A DNA stretch of 10,597 bases from Trueperaceae bacterium (GCA_007130355.1 SLSQ01000121.1:1-10597), one strand, 5' to 3'; positions 1 to 6,701 are shown, counted from the first letter of the stretch. Numbers and translations: made by a program. The notes: a model not told the origin generated them from the letters alone.

Positions 1-40
1 CCCCGTTAGGCGAACCTTGGACGACCCGCGCCGTACGATT

Positions 41-110
41 CCCCGTCGCCTGCGCCGGGCAGGCGGCGCCGGCTCGCGACGGGAGAGCGCGACGACGGCC
101 CGCGACGGGG
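41..110. repeat. Inverted repeat upstream of the HD-GYP gene
   Basis: The 128 bases before the HD-GYP start carry no ORF that I can support. CCCCGTCGC (41-49) is the exact reverse complement of GCGACGGGG (102-110). Inside this lies a local hairpin, CGCCTG (47-52) with CAGGCG (60-65). The structure would lie in the leader of the HD-GYP mRNA or at the end of an upstream gene. It could equally be chance in sequence this GC-rich. No function is assigned. Confidence 0.3.
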
Positions 111-128
111 ACTCGTGGAGGTCGACGC

Positions 129-1169
129 ATGGTGACGCGGTTCCTGGACCGGGTGCCGAGCTGGGCGCTGCCGGCGGTGCCGGTGCGGGCGTCGCTGGTC
201 GCGGCGGCGCTGCTCGCCTGTTGGCTGCTGCTGGTGGCGGCGGGCAGCGAACGGTTCGTGCTGGTGCACGCGTTCTACCTGCCGGTGACGCTCGCCGCGT
301 TCTGGCTGGGCGGGCCCGGCGCCGTGGCGGTGGCGTTGCTGGCGGGCCTGGCGACCGGTCCGGCGCTGCCGGACGGCGTGCGGCCAGCGGAGTACGTGGC
401 GTCGGACTGGATGCTGCGCACCGGGTTCTTCACCGGATTCAGCGTGCTGGCGTGGATCCTGCTCGGGCGTATCCGCGCGCAGGCTCGGTCGATGCGGGGC
501 CTGTACGCGCGCACCCTGCGCGGGTTCGTACGGGCGCTCGAGTACAAGGACGTCGAAACCAGCGAGCACTGCGAACGCGTGGCCCGCAACGCCGTGCTGC
601 TCGGGCGGCGCTTGGACCTGTCCGCCAACCAGCTCGAAGCGCTCTACTGGGCGGGGTTCCTGCACGACCTGGGCAAGCTCGCCACGCCCGCCGAGATCCT
701 CGCCAAGCCGGGCCGCTTGACCGGCGAGGAGTACGACCTGGTGCGGCGTCACTCGGACCTGGGCGCCGACCTGCTCGAGGGCGTCTCGGCGTCGTTCCGG
801 TCGATCGCCGAAGGCGTGCGGCACCACCACGAACGCTGGGACGGGATGGGCTACCCGGACGGGCTGGCGGGCGACGAGATTCCGCTGTTCGGCCGCATCC
901 TCGGCGTGGTCGACGTGTTCGAGGCGCTCACCAGCGACCGGCCGTACCGAGCCGCGCTGCCGGTCGCCGACGCGATGGCGATCGTCCGCGAGGGTTCCGG
1001 CACGCAGTTCGATCCGGACCTGACCGAGCGGTTCCTGACGCTCGTGGCCGCCGACCGCGTCTACCTCCAGGACCGCAGCGGCAAGGCCTCGATCGTCGAG
1101 GCGCCCCGCTCGTTCAACCCGGACGTGCTGCGCGAGCCGGCCTGGCGCCCACGGCGCACGCTGTCGTAA
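129..1169 (+). CDS. Membrane-anchored HD-GYP domain phosphodiesterase
   Basis: A 346-residue protein that probably hydrolyses cyclic di-GMP (the usual activity of HD-GYP proteins) at the cytoplasmic face of the membrane. Residues about 20-113 hold four hydrophobic segments (near 20-37, 45-60, 63-80 and 98-113), followed by a short linker and the HD-GYP domain (about 125-310). Visible signature residues are H147, HDLGK at 179-183 (the HD pair), H208, HHHE at 232-235, DGMGYP at 238-243 (the GYP triplet) and D262 with DRPYR at 270-274. The metal and catalytic set looks complete. No receiver, PAS or GGDEF domain is present, so the signal is presumably sensed by the membrane part. ATG 129 is chosen because GGAGG (117-121) lies seven bases before it. 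The gene stands alone and converges with the ABC permease gene. The family is clear; the exact substrate is inferred. Confidence 0.9.
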   Translation: MVTRFLDRVPSWALPAVPVRASLVAAALLACWLLLVAAGSERFVLVHAFYLPVTLAAFWLGGPGAVAVALLAGLATGPALPDGVRPAEYVASDWMLRTGFFTGFSVLAWILLGRIRAQARSMRGLYARTLRGFVRALEYKDVETSEHCERVARNAVLLGRRLDLSANQLEALYWAGFLHDLGKLATPAEILAKPGRLTGEEYDLVRRHSDLGADLLEGVSASFRSIAEGVRHHHERWDGMGYPDGLAGDEIPLFGRILGVVDVFEALTSDRPYRAALPVADAMAIVREGSGTQFDPDLTERFLTLVAADRVYLQDRSGKASIVEAPRSFNPDVLREPAWRPRRTLS

Positions 1170-1176
1170 CGGGTTC

Positions 1177-1196
1177 GGCGCGACCGACGCCGCGCC
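1177..1196. terminator. Stem-loop between convergent HD-GYP and permease genes
   Basis: GGCGCG (1177-1182) pairs with CGCGCC (1191-1196) around an 8-base loop. It fills the 27-base gap between the HD-GYP stop (TAA 1167-1169) and the permease stop (TAG, 1199-1197 on the minus strand). It could end transcription from both sides, but neither strand has a T-tract, so it is not a textbook intrinsic terminator. Confidence 0.4.
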
Positions 1197-2435
1197 CTAC
1201 GCCCCCCGCCGCACCCACCGCGCCATCTCGCGCAGGCTCGGCTCCTTGCCGGTCATGTGGATCCCGAGCGCGAACACGGCGCCCGCCGCCCGCCGGGCGG
1301 CCAGCAGCGTGCCCACCAGCAACCCCAGCGAGAGCGCGATCTCCCACGCCGCCGCCGAACCGAGCATCGCCCGCACCGGCAGCACCGTCGGACTGGTGAA
1401 CGGCAGCCACGACAGGATCCGGAACAGGAGTGCGTCGGCCGTGCCTGGGGAGACGAGGAACCCCGACGCCAGCGCCAGGCCGGGCACCATGATGAACCCG
1501 CCGCGCGAGCTGGTGGTCGGGTCGTTCACCGTCGCGGCGATGGCGGCGAACACGGTGAACCAGAGGCCGAACCCGAGCGCGGCGAATACGATCGTCAGCA
1601 GCGCCAGCCACGGTTCGGTCACCAGCGACGGCAGCGGCGGCATGCGGCCGTCCATCGCGCCGTAGATCAGGAACGCCCCCGCGAACCCGACCGCGTACGT
1701 GATCAGGTACGCCAGCACGAACAGGCTGGTGCCGAGGATCTTGCCGTCGATCCACGCCTGCGGCGACACGGCGCTCACGATCGCCTCGGTCACCCGCTGC
1801 GACTTCTCGCCGGTGATCGCGGTGAACAGCACGCCGGCGCCGGTGAACACCGACCCGACCAGGATGCCGGTCATGATCGCGATCAGGCCCGAACCGCGGT
1901 AGGCGTCCTGCCCGACCGCGACCACCGCCACCTCGGGCGGCGCCAACGCCCCCTGCGCCGCCTCCGGCGCGAGGCCCTCGGCCTGCAACCGGAGCGGGAC
2001 CACCACCGACGTCAGCAGTTCGGACAGGTCGGCCCGCCAGCCGGGATCGTCCTGCGCCACGATGCGCAGGCCCCCGTCCGCGCCGACGCGCAGCACGCCG
2101 TCCAGCTCGCCGGCCCGGACTCGCGCTTCGGCGTCCGGCGCCTGCAGGTCGGTGAAGGTGAAGCGCGGGTGCACCGGTTCCGGCGTCTGCACGATCATGC
2201 TGAGCGCCCGCGTGACGTCGGCACCGGGCGGCGCCTCGCGCAGGTCGACCCGCAGGTCGATCGTGCCGCCGCCCGAGCCCGCGAGCAGGGAGATCACCGG
2301 GTTCGCCAGGACCGAAATCGCGATCACGATCCCGATCGTCACCAGCAGCTCCTTCCACTTGAAGAACCGCAGGAACTCCCACGTCGCGATCGTGCGGACC
2401 GCCTGCCAGTGGCCGCCACCCCCGCCCGGCGTCAC
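1197..2435 (-). CDS. ABC-2 type exporter permease (NatB/COG1668-like)
   Basis: A 412-residue membrane component of an ABC exporter. One N-terminal membrane segment (about 30-50) precedes a large extracytoplasmic domain (about 55-180). A cluster of further segments follows (near 183-207, 235-258, 275-302, 313-328 and 362-390), the NatB-type arrangement. The cytoplasmic motif GEKSQRVTEAI at 209-219, followed by SAVSP and GKILG (231-235), matches the EK-x-R-TxE coupling region of ABC-2 permeases that contacts the ATPase. Translation starts at GTG 2435, which overlaps the TGA of the ATPase gene by four bases (GTGA, 2432-2435), so the two genes are translationally coupled. Relatives export sodium, peptides or unknown compounds; the substrate cannot be read here. 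The Gly-rich N-terminus (residues 4-8) is a small oddity. Confidence 0.88.
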   Translation of the reverse strand: MTPGGGGGHWQAVRTIATWEFLRFFKWKELLVTIGIVIAISVLANPVISLLAGSGGGTIDLRVDLREAPPGADVTRALSMIVQTPEPVHPRFTFTDLQAPDAEARVRAGELDGVLRVGADGGLRIVAQDDPGWRADLSELLTSVVVPLRLQAEGLAPEAAQGALAPPEVAVVAVGQDAYRGSGLIAIMTGILVGSVFTGAGVLFTAITGEKSQRVTEAIVSAVSPQAWIDGKILGTSLFVLAYLITYAVGFAGAFLIYGAMDGRMPPLPSLVTEPWLALLTIVFAALGFGLWFTVFAAIAATVNDPTTSSRGGFIMVPGLALASGFLVSPGTADALLFRILSWLPFTSPTVLPVRAMLGSAAAWEIALSLGLLVGTLLAARRAAGAVFALGIHMTGKEPSLREMARWVRRGA

Positions 2436-3436
2436 GACGCGCCTCCGCTCGTGGGTGCGGTCCCGGTCTCGCGCGCAGGTTCGGACGGAGCAGCGCCGGC
2501 CGCGTCGCTCCCGGCCCCGACCGCCCGCAGGTACAGCTCCCGCAGCGACGGCGCTTCGCTGCGGACGTCGGTGACCTCGGCACGGGCGGTGACGGCGTGC
2601 AGCCAGGCCCCGACGGAGGTGCCGCCCGGCAGGTCGACCGTCACGCCGCGACGGTCCTCCTCCCAGGACACCCGCTCGGTCGGCAGGCCCGCGAGCAGAT
2701 CATCGGTCGCCGGCGCGTCGGTCCGCAGGCGCACGCGGCGCGCCACGCCCGCAGCGGCCCGCACCTCGTCCATCGTTCCGCCCAGCACCTCGCGCCCGCG
2801 GTGCATCAGCAGCACGCGGTCGGCGAGCGCCTGCACCAGGTCCATGTGGTGCGCGCTCAGGATCACGGTCGTGCCGGCGTCGCGCAGCTCGCCGATCAGG
2901 CGCAGCACCAGGTCCTGGTTCACCGGATCGAAGCCGCTGAACGGCTCGTCCAGGATCGCCAGGCGCGGGTCGTGCACCAGCGCCGCGATCAGCTGCACCT
3001 TCTGCTGGTTGCCCTTCGACAGCGCGTCGACCCGGTCGCCCGCCCGCTCGGCCAGGTCGAACCGGTCGAGCCACGCCCGACCCGAACGTTCCGCCTGCGC
3101 GGGGTCCATGCCGCGCAGCGAAGCCAGGTACCGGATCATCGGCAGCACCTGGGCGTCGGGGTAGAGGCCCCGGTCCTCCGGCAGGTAGCCGACCCGGCCG
3201 GGGTCGGCGCGCCGCCGTTCGCCGTCGCCGAGGCGGAACACCGTCTCGCCCTCGTCCGGCGCGACGATGCCGCACAGCATCCGCACCACCGTCGATTTGC
3301 CGGCCCCGTTCGGGCCGAGCAGGGCGAACACCTGGCCGCGCCCCGCCTGGAACGAGAGGCCGTCGACGGCGGTGATCGCGCCGTAGCGTTTGCGGACGGA
3401 GCGGACCTCGACGGGGGCGGCGTCGCGTTCCGTCAT
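2432..3436 (-). CDS. ABC exporter ATP-binding protein (NatA/COG4152-like)
   Basis: A 334-residue cytoplasmic ATPase that powers the neighbouring ABC-2 permease. Visible motifs are Walker A GPNGAGKS at 41-48, YLPEDRGLYP at 84-93 (the Q-loop region, in the YLPE-RGLYP form of COG4152 ATPases), the signature LSKGNQQK at 139-146, Walker B LAILDEP at 159-165 and the switch histidine in SAHH (H196). Residues after about 230 form the C-terminal extension common in this group. The frame stays open upstream to GTG 3526, but the ABC fold begins right after ATG 3436 (MTERD, then VEVRSVRKRYG), so I choose that start. No Shine-Dalgarno precedes it. Instead a 17-codon ORF ends exactly on it (ATGA, 3433-3436), suggesting reinitiation. 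It forms an operon with the permease through a GTGA overlap. Confidence 0.88.
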   Translation of the reverse strand: MTERDAAPVEVRSVRKRYGAITAVDGLSFQAGRGQVFALLGPNGAGKSTVVRMLCGIVAPDEGETVFRLGDGERRRADPGRVGYLPEDRGLYPDAQVLPMIRYLASLRGMDPAQAERSGRAWLDRFDLAERAGDRVDALSKGNQQKVQLIAALVHDPRLAILDEPFSGFDPVNQDLVLRLIGELRDAGTTVILSAHHMDLVQALADRVLLMHRGREVLGGTMDEVRAAAGVARRVRLRTDAPATDDLLAGLPTERVSWEEDRRGVTVDLPGGTSVGAWLHAVTARAEVTDVRSEAPSLRELYLRAVGAGSDAAGAAPSEPARETGTAPTSGGAS

Positions 3437-3486
3437 CGATTCGAGGGTGGCGTGGGGCGGAAGGGCGATCGGTACGAAGGGCGCAT
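3433..3486 (-). CDS. Probable 17-codon leaderless leader ORF before the ABC operon
   Basis: Read leftward from ATG 3486, the peptide is MRPSYRSPFRPTPPSNR (17 residues: five Pro, four Arg), ending in TGA 3435-3433. That TGA overlaps the ATG of the ATPase gene by four bases. TACGGT (3498-3493) lies exactly six bases before its ATG, the same spacing as at two other genes in this window, so the ORF could be the first thing translated on a leaderless mRNA. Ribosomes ending here would be placed to restart on the ATPase, which has no Shine-Dalgarno of its own. The Pro-Pro pair at residues 13-14 could slow translation. I recognise no homologue. The alternative is that this stretch is just an untranslated leader or part of a longer ATPase N-terminus. 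Confidence 0.5.
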   Translation of the reverse strand: MRPSYRSPFRPTPPSNR

Positions 3487-3492
3487 GCGGGG

Positions 3493-3519
3493 ACCGTACC
3501 GCGGCGCCACCCGTGTCCA
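3493..3519 (-). promoter_or_regulatory. Candidate promoter of the leader ORF and ABC operon
   Basis: On the minus strand TGGACA (3519-3514, five of six matches to TTGACA) and TACGGT (3498-3493, a TANNNT hexamer) are separated by 15 bases. Transcription would begin close to the leader ORF ATG at 3486. The 15-base spacer is short, and the call rests on motif resemblance and spacing to the start codon. Confidence 0.4.
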
Positions 3520-3537
3520 TGGGCACGTAGGTTTCAG

Positions 3538-3555
3538 TCGGGCAGGTTCGCCCGA
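3538..3555. promoter_or_regulatory. Inverted repeat TCGGGC-N6-GCCCGA, candidate operator
   Basis: Perfect 6-base arms (3538-3543 and 3550-3555) flank AGGTTC in the divergent spacer between the ABC operon and the ATPase/DUF4276 cassette. An overlapping palindrome, TTCG-CC-CGAA, lies at 3547-3556. The site covers the position where a -35 element of the rightward promoter would lie, so a bound repressor could block it. No regulator gene is in the window. Confidence 0.3.
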
Positions 3556-3574
3556 AGCGGGGGCGACCGCGCGG

Positions 3575-3594
3575 TATCGTGCGCAGGACGGAGG
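3575..3594 (+). promoter_or_regulatory. -10-like TATCGT and Shine-Dalgarno of the AAA ATPase gene
   Basis: TATCGT (3575-3580) fits TANNNT and lies 20 bases before the ATG. No good -35 is visible at 16-18 bases upstream. GGAGG (3590-3594) is a strong ribosome binding site six bases before ATG 3601 and fixes that start over the later in-frame ATG at 3640. The short leader with a strong site contrasts with the leaderless neighbours. Confidence 0.45.
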
Positions 3595-3600
3595 AACGAG

Positions 3601-4845
3601 ATGGTCACCGACGGATCCCCGACCCAGAGCCCCTCGAGGATGGAGCAGTTGCGCGTTCAGAACTTCCGTGCGCTGCGCGACGTGACCTTTCGGGACCTCA
3701 CGTCGTTCACCGTGCTCCTCGGGCCCAACGGGAGCGGGAAGTCCACCGTGTTCGACGTGTTCGGCTTCCTGTCCGAGTGCTTCACCGACGGCTTGCGCAA
3801 AGCGTGGGACAAGCGCCTTCGTGGGGGCGAACTCAAGACCCGTGGCAGCGATGGTCCGGTCGTGATCGAGCTGAAGTACCGGGACGGCGGTCTGCCGGGG
3901 AGCCCGCTGATCACGTACCACCTGGCGATCGACGATGGGCCCGACGGCCCCGTCGTCGCCAAGGAGACGCTCGCGTGGCGGCGCCAGGCTCGCGGCCGCC
4001 CGTTCACGTTCCTCGACTTCGCGTACGGGACCGGTTCCGCCGTGCGCGGCGACGTTCCAGAATCGGAGGCGGAGCGCGAGAGGCAGGCGCTTCGCTCTCC
4101 GGACCTCATCGCGGTGAACACGCTCGGCCAGTTCCAGGACCACGCACGCGTCGCCGCCCTTCGCGACTTCGTGACGGGCTGGTACGTGTCGTACCTCTCC
4201 GTCGACGATGCGCGCAACCTTCCCGAAGCGGGTCCGGCGGAACGACTCGACCGGACCGGTTCGAACCTCGCGAACGTCGTGCAGTACCTTTCCGAGCGTC
4301 ACCCCGAGCGCCTCGAGCGGATCTTCGAGCGGCTCCGCGACCGCGTTCCCCGCCTCGAACGGGTGTTCGCCGAGTCGATGCAGGACGGGCGTCTCCTCCT
4401 CACGATCAAGGACGCCCCGTTCGATCGCCCGATCCTCTCCAAATTCGCGTCGGACGGGACGCTCAAGATGCTCGCGTACCTCGTGGCCCTGCACGATCCG
4501 GACCCGCCTCCGTTCATCGGCATCGAGGAGCCCGAGAACTTCCTGCACCCGAGGCTCCTTCAGGGACTCGCGGACGAGTGCCGATCGGCCAGCGTGCGCA
4601 CGCAGCTGTTCGTGACGACGCACGCACCGCACTTCTTGGACGGCGTACGACCGCACGAGGCGTGGATCCTGGGCCGCGACGGAGACGGCCACACGCGCGC
4701 CGAACGGGCGAGCGACGTGCGGGGCGTCCAGGAGTTCATCGACGCCGGCGCGACGCTCGGATCGCTTTGGATGGAGGGCCATCTGGAGCGCCCGTGGGAG
4801 CCGGCCGGGCCCGCGGTCCTCGAGGTGGCGCGAAGGACTCGGTGA
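3601..4845 (+). CDS. ABC/SMC-like AAA ATPase (AAA_21/OLD-type) of a two-gene cassette
   Basis: A 414-residue cytoplasmic ATPase of the family that resembles RecF, SMC and the ATPase half of OLD nucleases. The N-terminus MEQLRVQNFRALRDV (14-28) is the typical first strand and NF-x-L motif. Walker A is GPNGSGKST at 41-49, the signature-like helix SDGTLKMLAYL is at 284-294, Walker B FIGIEEPE with NFLHP is at 305-317, and the switch segment TTHAPHFLD is at 339-347 (H341). No long coiled coil and no TOPRIM domain are present in this chain. Its stop overlaps the GTG of the DUF4276 gene (GTGA, 4842-4845), so the two are made together and probably form a complex. Such pairs are widespread and suspected of phage defence; that role is inferred here. 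Leu codons favour CTC, unlike most of the window. A general housekeeping ATPase is less likely given its partner. Confidence 0.88.
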   Translation: MVTDGSPTQSPSRMEQLRVQNFRALRDVTFRDLTSFTVLLGPNGSGKSTVFDVFGFLSECFTDGLRKAWDKRLRGGELKTRGSDGPVVIELKYRDGGLPGSPLITYHLAIDDGPDGPVVAKETLAWRRQARGRPFTFLDFAYGTGSAVRGDVPESEAERERQALRSPDLIAVNTLGQFQDHARVAALRDFVTGWYVSYLSVDDARNLPEAGPAERLDRTGSNLANVVQYLSERHPERLERIFERLRDRVPRLERVFAESMQDGRLLLTIKDAPFDRPILSKFASDGTLKMLAYLVALHDPDPPPFIGIEEPENFLHPRLLQGLADECRSASVRTQLFVTTHAPHFLDGVRPHEAWILGRDGDGHTRAERASDVRGVQEFIDAGATLGSLWMEGHLERPWEPAGPAVLEVARRTR

Positions 4846-5480
4846 GCGGTACGTCGACCGTCGAGTACGTCGAATTTCTCGTCGAGGAGCGATCGATGGA
4901 GGTCGCGCTCGGGTGGATCGTTCCGAAGGTGCTCGGCTTCGAGGTCGCGTATTCCGTGCACCCGTATCACGGGAAGCCCGACCTACTGAACAAGCTCTCC
5001 GCTCGTCTCCGTGGCTACTCCGCGTGGATGCCGCCGACGATGCGCATCGTGGTGCTCGTGGACCGAGACGACGAGGACTGCGTCGGCTTGAAGGACCGAA
5101 TCGAACAGGCGGCCCTCGCGTGCGGACTTCGGACGCGCACGCGGCACGGACCGGCTCGCGCTCAGGTCGTCATCAGGATCGTCGTCGAGGAACTCGAAGC
5201 GTGGTACCTCGGTGATCCGGATGCGATCCGGGCTGCCTACCCGCGTGTCGCTGCGTCCACGCTTCGCAGCGCTCGATTCGCGGACCCCGACACCGTCCGT
5301 GGTGGAACGTGGGAAGCGCTCGAGCGTCTCTTGAAGCGCGCCGGTTACCACGCGTCGGGACTCCCGAAGATCGACGTAGCGCACGCGATCGCGCGGCACA
5401 TGAACATCGACGCGAACAGGTCGAAGAGCTTCCGTACGTTCGTTGCGGCGCTCCGCGCCTTCCGCAGCGGCGGCAGGTAA
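4842..5480 (+). CDS. DUF4276 family protein, TOPRIM-like putative nuclease subunit
   Basis: A 212-residue protein starting at GTG 4842. AAGGA (4833-4837) lies four bases before the start, and the start overlaps the ATPase stop by four bases. The conserved blocks fit DUF4276: EFLVEERSME at 11-20, VLVDRDDEDC at 71-80, VVEELEAWYLGD at 114-125 and a C-terminal helix with RSKSFRTFVAAL at 193-204. A glutamate after the first strand, a D-x-D cluster (D74, D76, D77, D79) and a later acidic site (E116, E117, E119) are laid out like a TOPRIM metal site, the fold of OLD-type nucleases. It is therefore a candidate metal-dependent nuclease or effector switched by the ATPase. Activity is inferred. Codon use is atypical (of 19 Leu codons 13 are CTC and one CTG). 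The 3' end converges on the DegT-family gene 20 bases away. Confidence 0.82.
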   Translation: MSGTSTVEYVEFLVEERSMEVALGWIVPKVLGFEVAYSVHPYHGKPDLLNKLSARLRGYSAWMPPTMRIVVLVDRDDEDCVGLKDRIEQAALACGLRTRTRHGPARAQVVIRIVVEELEAWYLGDPDAIRAAYPRVAASTLRSARFADPDTVRGGTWEALERLLKRAGYHASGLPKIDVAHAIARHMNIDANRSKSFRTFVAALRAFRSGGR

Positions 5481-5484
5481 CCAC

Positions 5485-5515
5485 GCGCTCGAGCCCGTGC
5501 TCAGCCCGCGAGCGC
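5485..5515. terminator. Stem-loop between the cassette and the DegT-family gene
   Basis: GCGCTCG (5485-5491) pairs with CGAGCGC (5509-5515). The loop region offers a competing smaller hairpin, GAGC (5491-5494) with GCTC (5499-5502). It begins five bases after the DUF4276 stop and spans the DegT-family stop codon (5503-5501). It may end transcription in both directions, although there is no T-tract. It also marks the right boundary of the presumed acquired cassette. Confidence 0.4.
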
Positions 5516-6649
5516 TCCCCGCACCACCTCCGCCACCCGCACGACGTTCGCCTCCGTCATCCCCGGGTGCACCGGCAGCGACAGCACGCGTGCGCAGACG
5601 CGGCCGGTGACCGGCGGGACGTACGGTTCCGGCATGACCGGTTGCGACGAGAGCGGCACCGGGTAGAACCGCTGATGCGCGATTCGTGCCTCGGCGAGCG
5701 CCGCACGGACCGCCTCGAGCCGTTCGGCCGGCACCTGCACCGTGAACTGGTGGAATACGTGATCCTTGCGCAGCGGCGGAAGCTCGAGCCCGGGAAGGTC
5801 GGCCAGGTGCGCGTGGTAGCGGCTGGCGACGCGCCGCCGCGCCTCGGTCGCCTCGTCCAGGTGGCGCAGCTTGACGCGCAGCACGGCGGCCTGCAGCGCA
5901 TCCAGGCGCGAGTTGTGGCCCAGCAGGTCGTGCACGTACTTGTCGTTCGGGCGCGAGCCGTGCGTCCGCAGCCGCCGGACGCGTTCGGCCACGGCGTCGT
6001 CGTGCGTCGTGAGCAGTCCGGCGTCGCCGTACGCGCCGAGGGTCTTGGTGGGGTAGAAGCTGAACGCCGACACGGTCCCCCAGGCGCCGACCGGGCGACC
6101 GCTGGCGGCGTGCACCGCGCCGAACGCCTGGGCGGCGTCCTCGATCACCGACAGGTCGTGCTCGGTCGCGACGCGGCCGAGGGCGTCCATGTCGACCGGC
6201 AGCCCGAACAGGTGCACCGGCAGGAGCGCCCGGGTGCGGTCGGTGACGGCCGGCGCGACGGTGGCGGGGTCGAGGTTCAGCGTCACCGGGTCGACGTCGC
6301 CGAACACCGGTGTGGCGCCCACCCGCAGGATCGCCTCGCTGGTCGCGAAGAAGCTGAACGGGGTGGTGATCACCTCATCATTCGGGCCGATCCCGAGCCC
6401 CTCGAGCGCCAGGATCAGCGCGTCGGTGCCGCTGTTCAGCCCGATCGCGTGGCGGACGCCGAGCCGCTCCGCGACCTCGGCCTCGAAGGCGTCGACCTCC
6501 GGCCCGCCGATGAAGACGCCGGAACGGAGCACGCGGTCGATGGCGGGACGGAGCTCGCCGAAGAGCGCGTCGACCTCGGCGGGCAGGTCGAGCATCGGGA
6601 TCGGCTCGCTGGGGGCGGGGTCGGGTGCGTCGGGAGCGGCGTCGTTCAC
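5501..6649 (-). CDS. DegT/DnrJ/EryC1-family PLP aminotransferase
   Basis: A 382-residue enzyme of the sugar aminotransferase family, which moves an amino group from glutamate to a keto-sugar nucleotide for cell-surface glycans or secondary metabolites. Visible features are LNSGTDAL at 71-78 (cofactor phosphate binding), the PLP-contacting aspartate in EDAAQAFG (D171), the Schiff-base lysine in SFYPTKTLGAYGDAG (K202) and GHNSRLDALQAAVL at 244-257, a family hallmark. Length fits the family. The frame is open to 6730, but I choose GTG 6649: TACGCT (6661-6656) lies six bases before it, the leaderless pattern, and the conserved fold begins at about residue 19 (MLDLPAEV). No glycan genes are nearby, so the substrate is unknown. 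A role in a polysaccharide or modified-sugar pathway encoded elsewhere is inference. Confidence 0.87.
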   Translation of the reverse strand: MNDAAPDAPDPAPSEPIPMLDLPAEVDALFGELRPAIDRVLRSGVFIGGPEVDAFEAEVAERLGVRHAIGLNSGTDALILALEGLGIGPNDEVITTPFSFFATSEAILRVGATPVFGDVDPVTLNLDPATVAPAVTDRTRALLPVHLFGLPVDMDALGRVATEHDLSVIEDAAQAFGAVHAASGRPVGAWGTVSAFSFYPTKTLGAYGDAGLLTTHDDAVAERVRRLRTHGSRPNDKYVHDLLGHNSRLDALQAAVLRVKLRHLDEATEARRRVASRYHAHLADLPGLELPPLRKDHVFHQFTVQVPAERLEAVRAALAEARIAHQRFYPVPLSSQPVMPEPYVPPVTGRVCARVLSLPVHPGMTEANVVRVAEVVRGALAG

Positions 6650-6655
6650 GGCGCG

Positions 6656-6683
6656 AGCGTACCGTAGGCGCGGTCGCGGTCGG
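6656..6683 (-). promoter_or_regulatory. Candidate leaderless promoter of the DegT-family gene
   Basis: On the minus strand TACGCT (6661-6656) sits six bases before GTG 6649. A weak -35-like CCGACC (6683-6678) lies 16 bases further upstream. No Shine-Dalgarno sequence is present. The same hexamer with the same spacing precedes the class III aminotransferase gene. Confidence 0.5.
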
Positions 6684-6701
6684 CGGCGTGCAGGGCTCCG
6701 C

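Noticed and set aside
17..39. TTGGAC (17-22) and TACGAT (34-39) as a promoter for the HD-GYP gene
   Set aside because: The spacer is only 11 bases, too short for a sigma-70 type promoter, and the position is about 90 bases before a start that has its own Shine-Dalgarno site.
1114..3164. Long open frames on the opposite strand or in other phases over the ABC genes
   Set aside because: They are rich in Arg, Gly, Ala and Pro with no recognisable domains, the usual result of high-GC third positions, and they overlap genes with clear ABC motifs.
3437..3526. ATPase gene beginning at GTG 3526 or ATG 3520
   Set aside because: The extra 28-30 residues are Pro-rich and outside the ABC fold, and no Shine-Dalgarno sequence or well-spaced TANNNT hexamer precedes either codon. 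The same bases read as a short coupled leader ORF in another frame.
3640..3642. ATG 3640 as an alternative start of the AAA ATPase, where family homology begins
   Set aside because: The purine-rich bases directly abut the ATG, whereas ATG 3601 has GGAGG at ideal spacing. The 13 extra residues are tolerable.
3487..4782. A 449-codon leftward open frame antisense to the AAA ATPase
   Set aside because: The sense strand encodes complete Walker motifs. The antisense product has no recognisable domain. Only its last 17 codons, beyond the ATPase gene, are kept as a leader ORF.
3538..5515. The cassette as a transposon with terminal repeats
   Set aside because: I found no shared direct or inverted repeat at its two ends and no transposase or integrase. 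The only boundary structures are unrelated hairpins.
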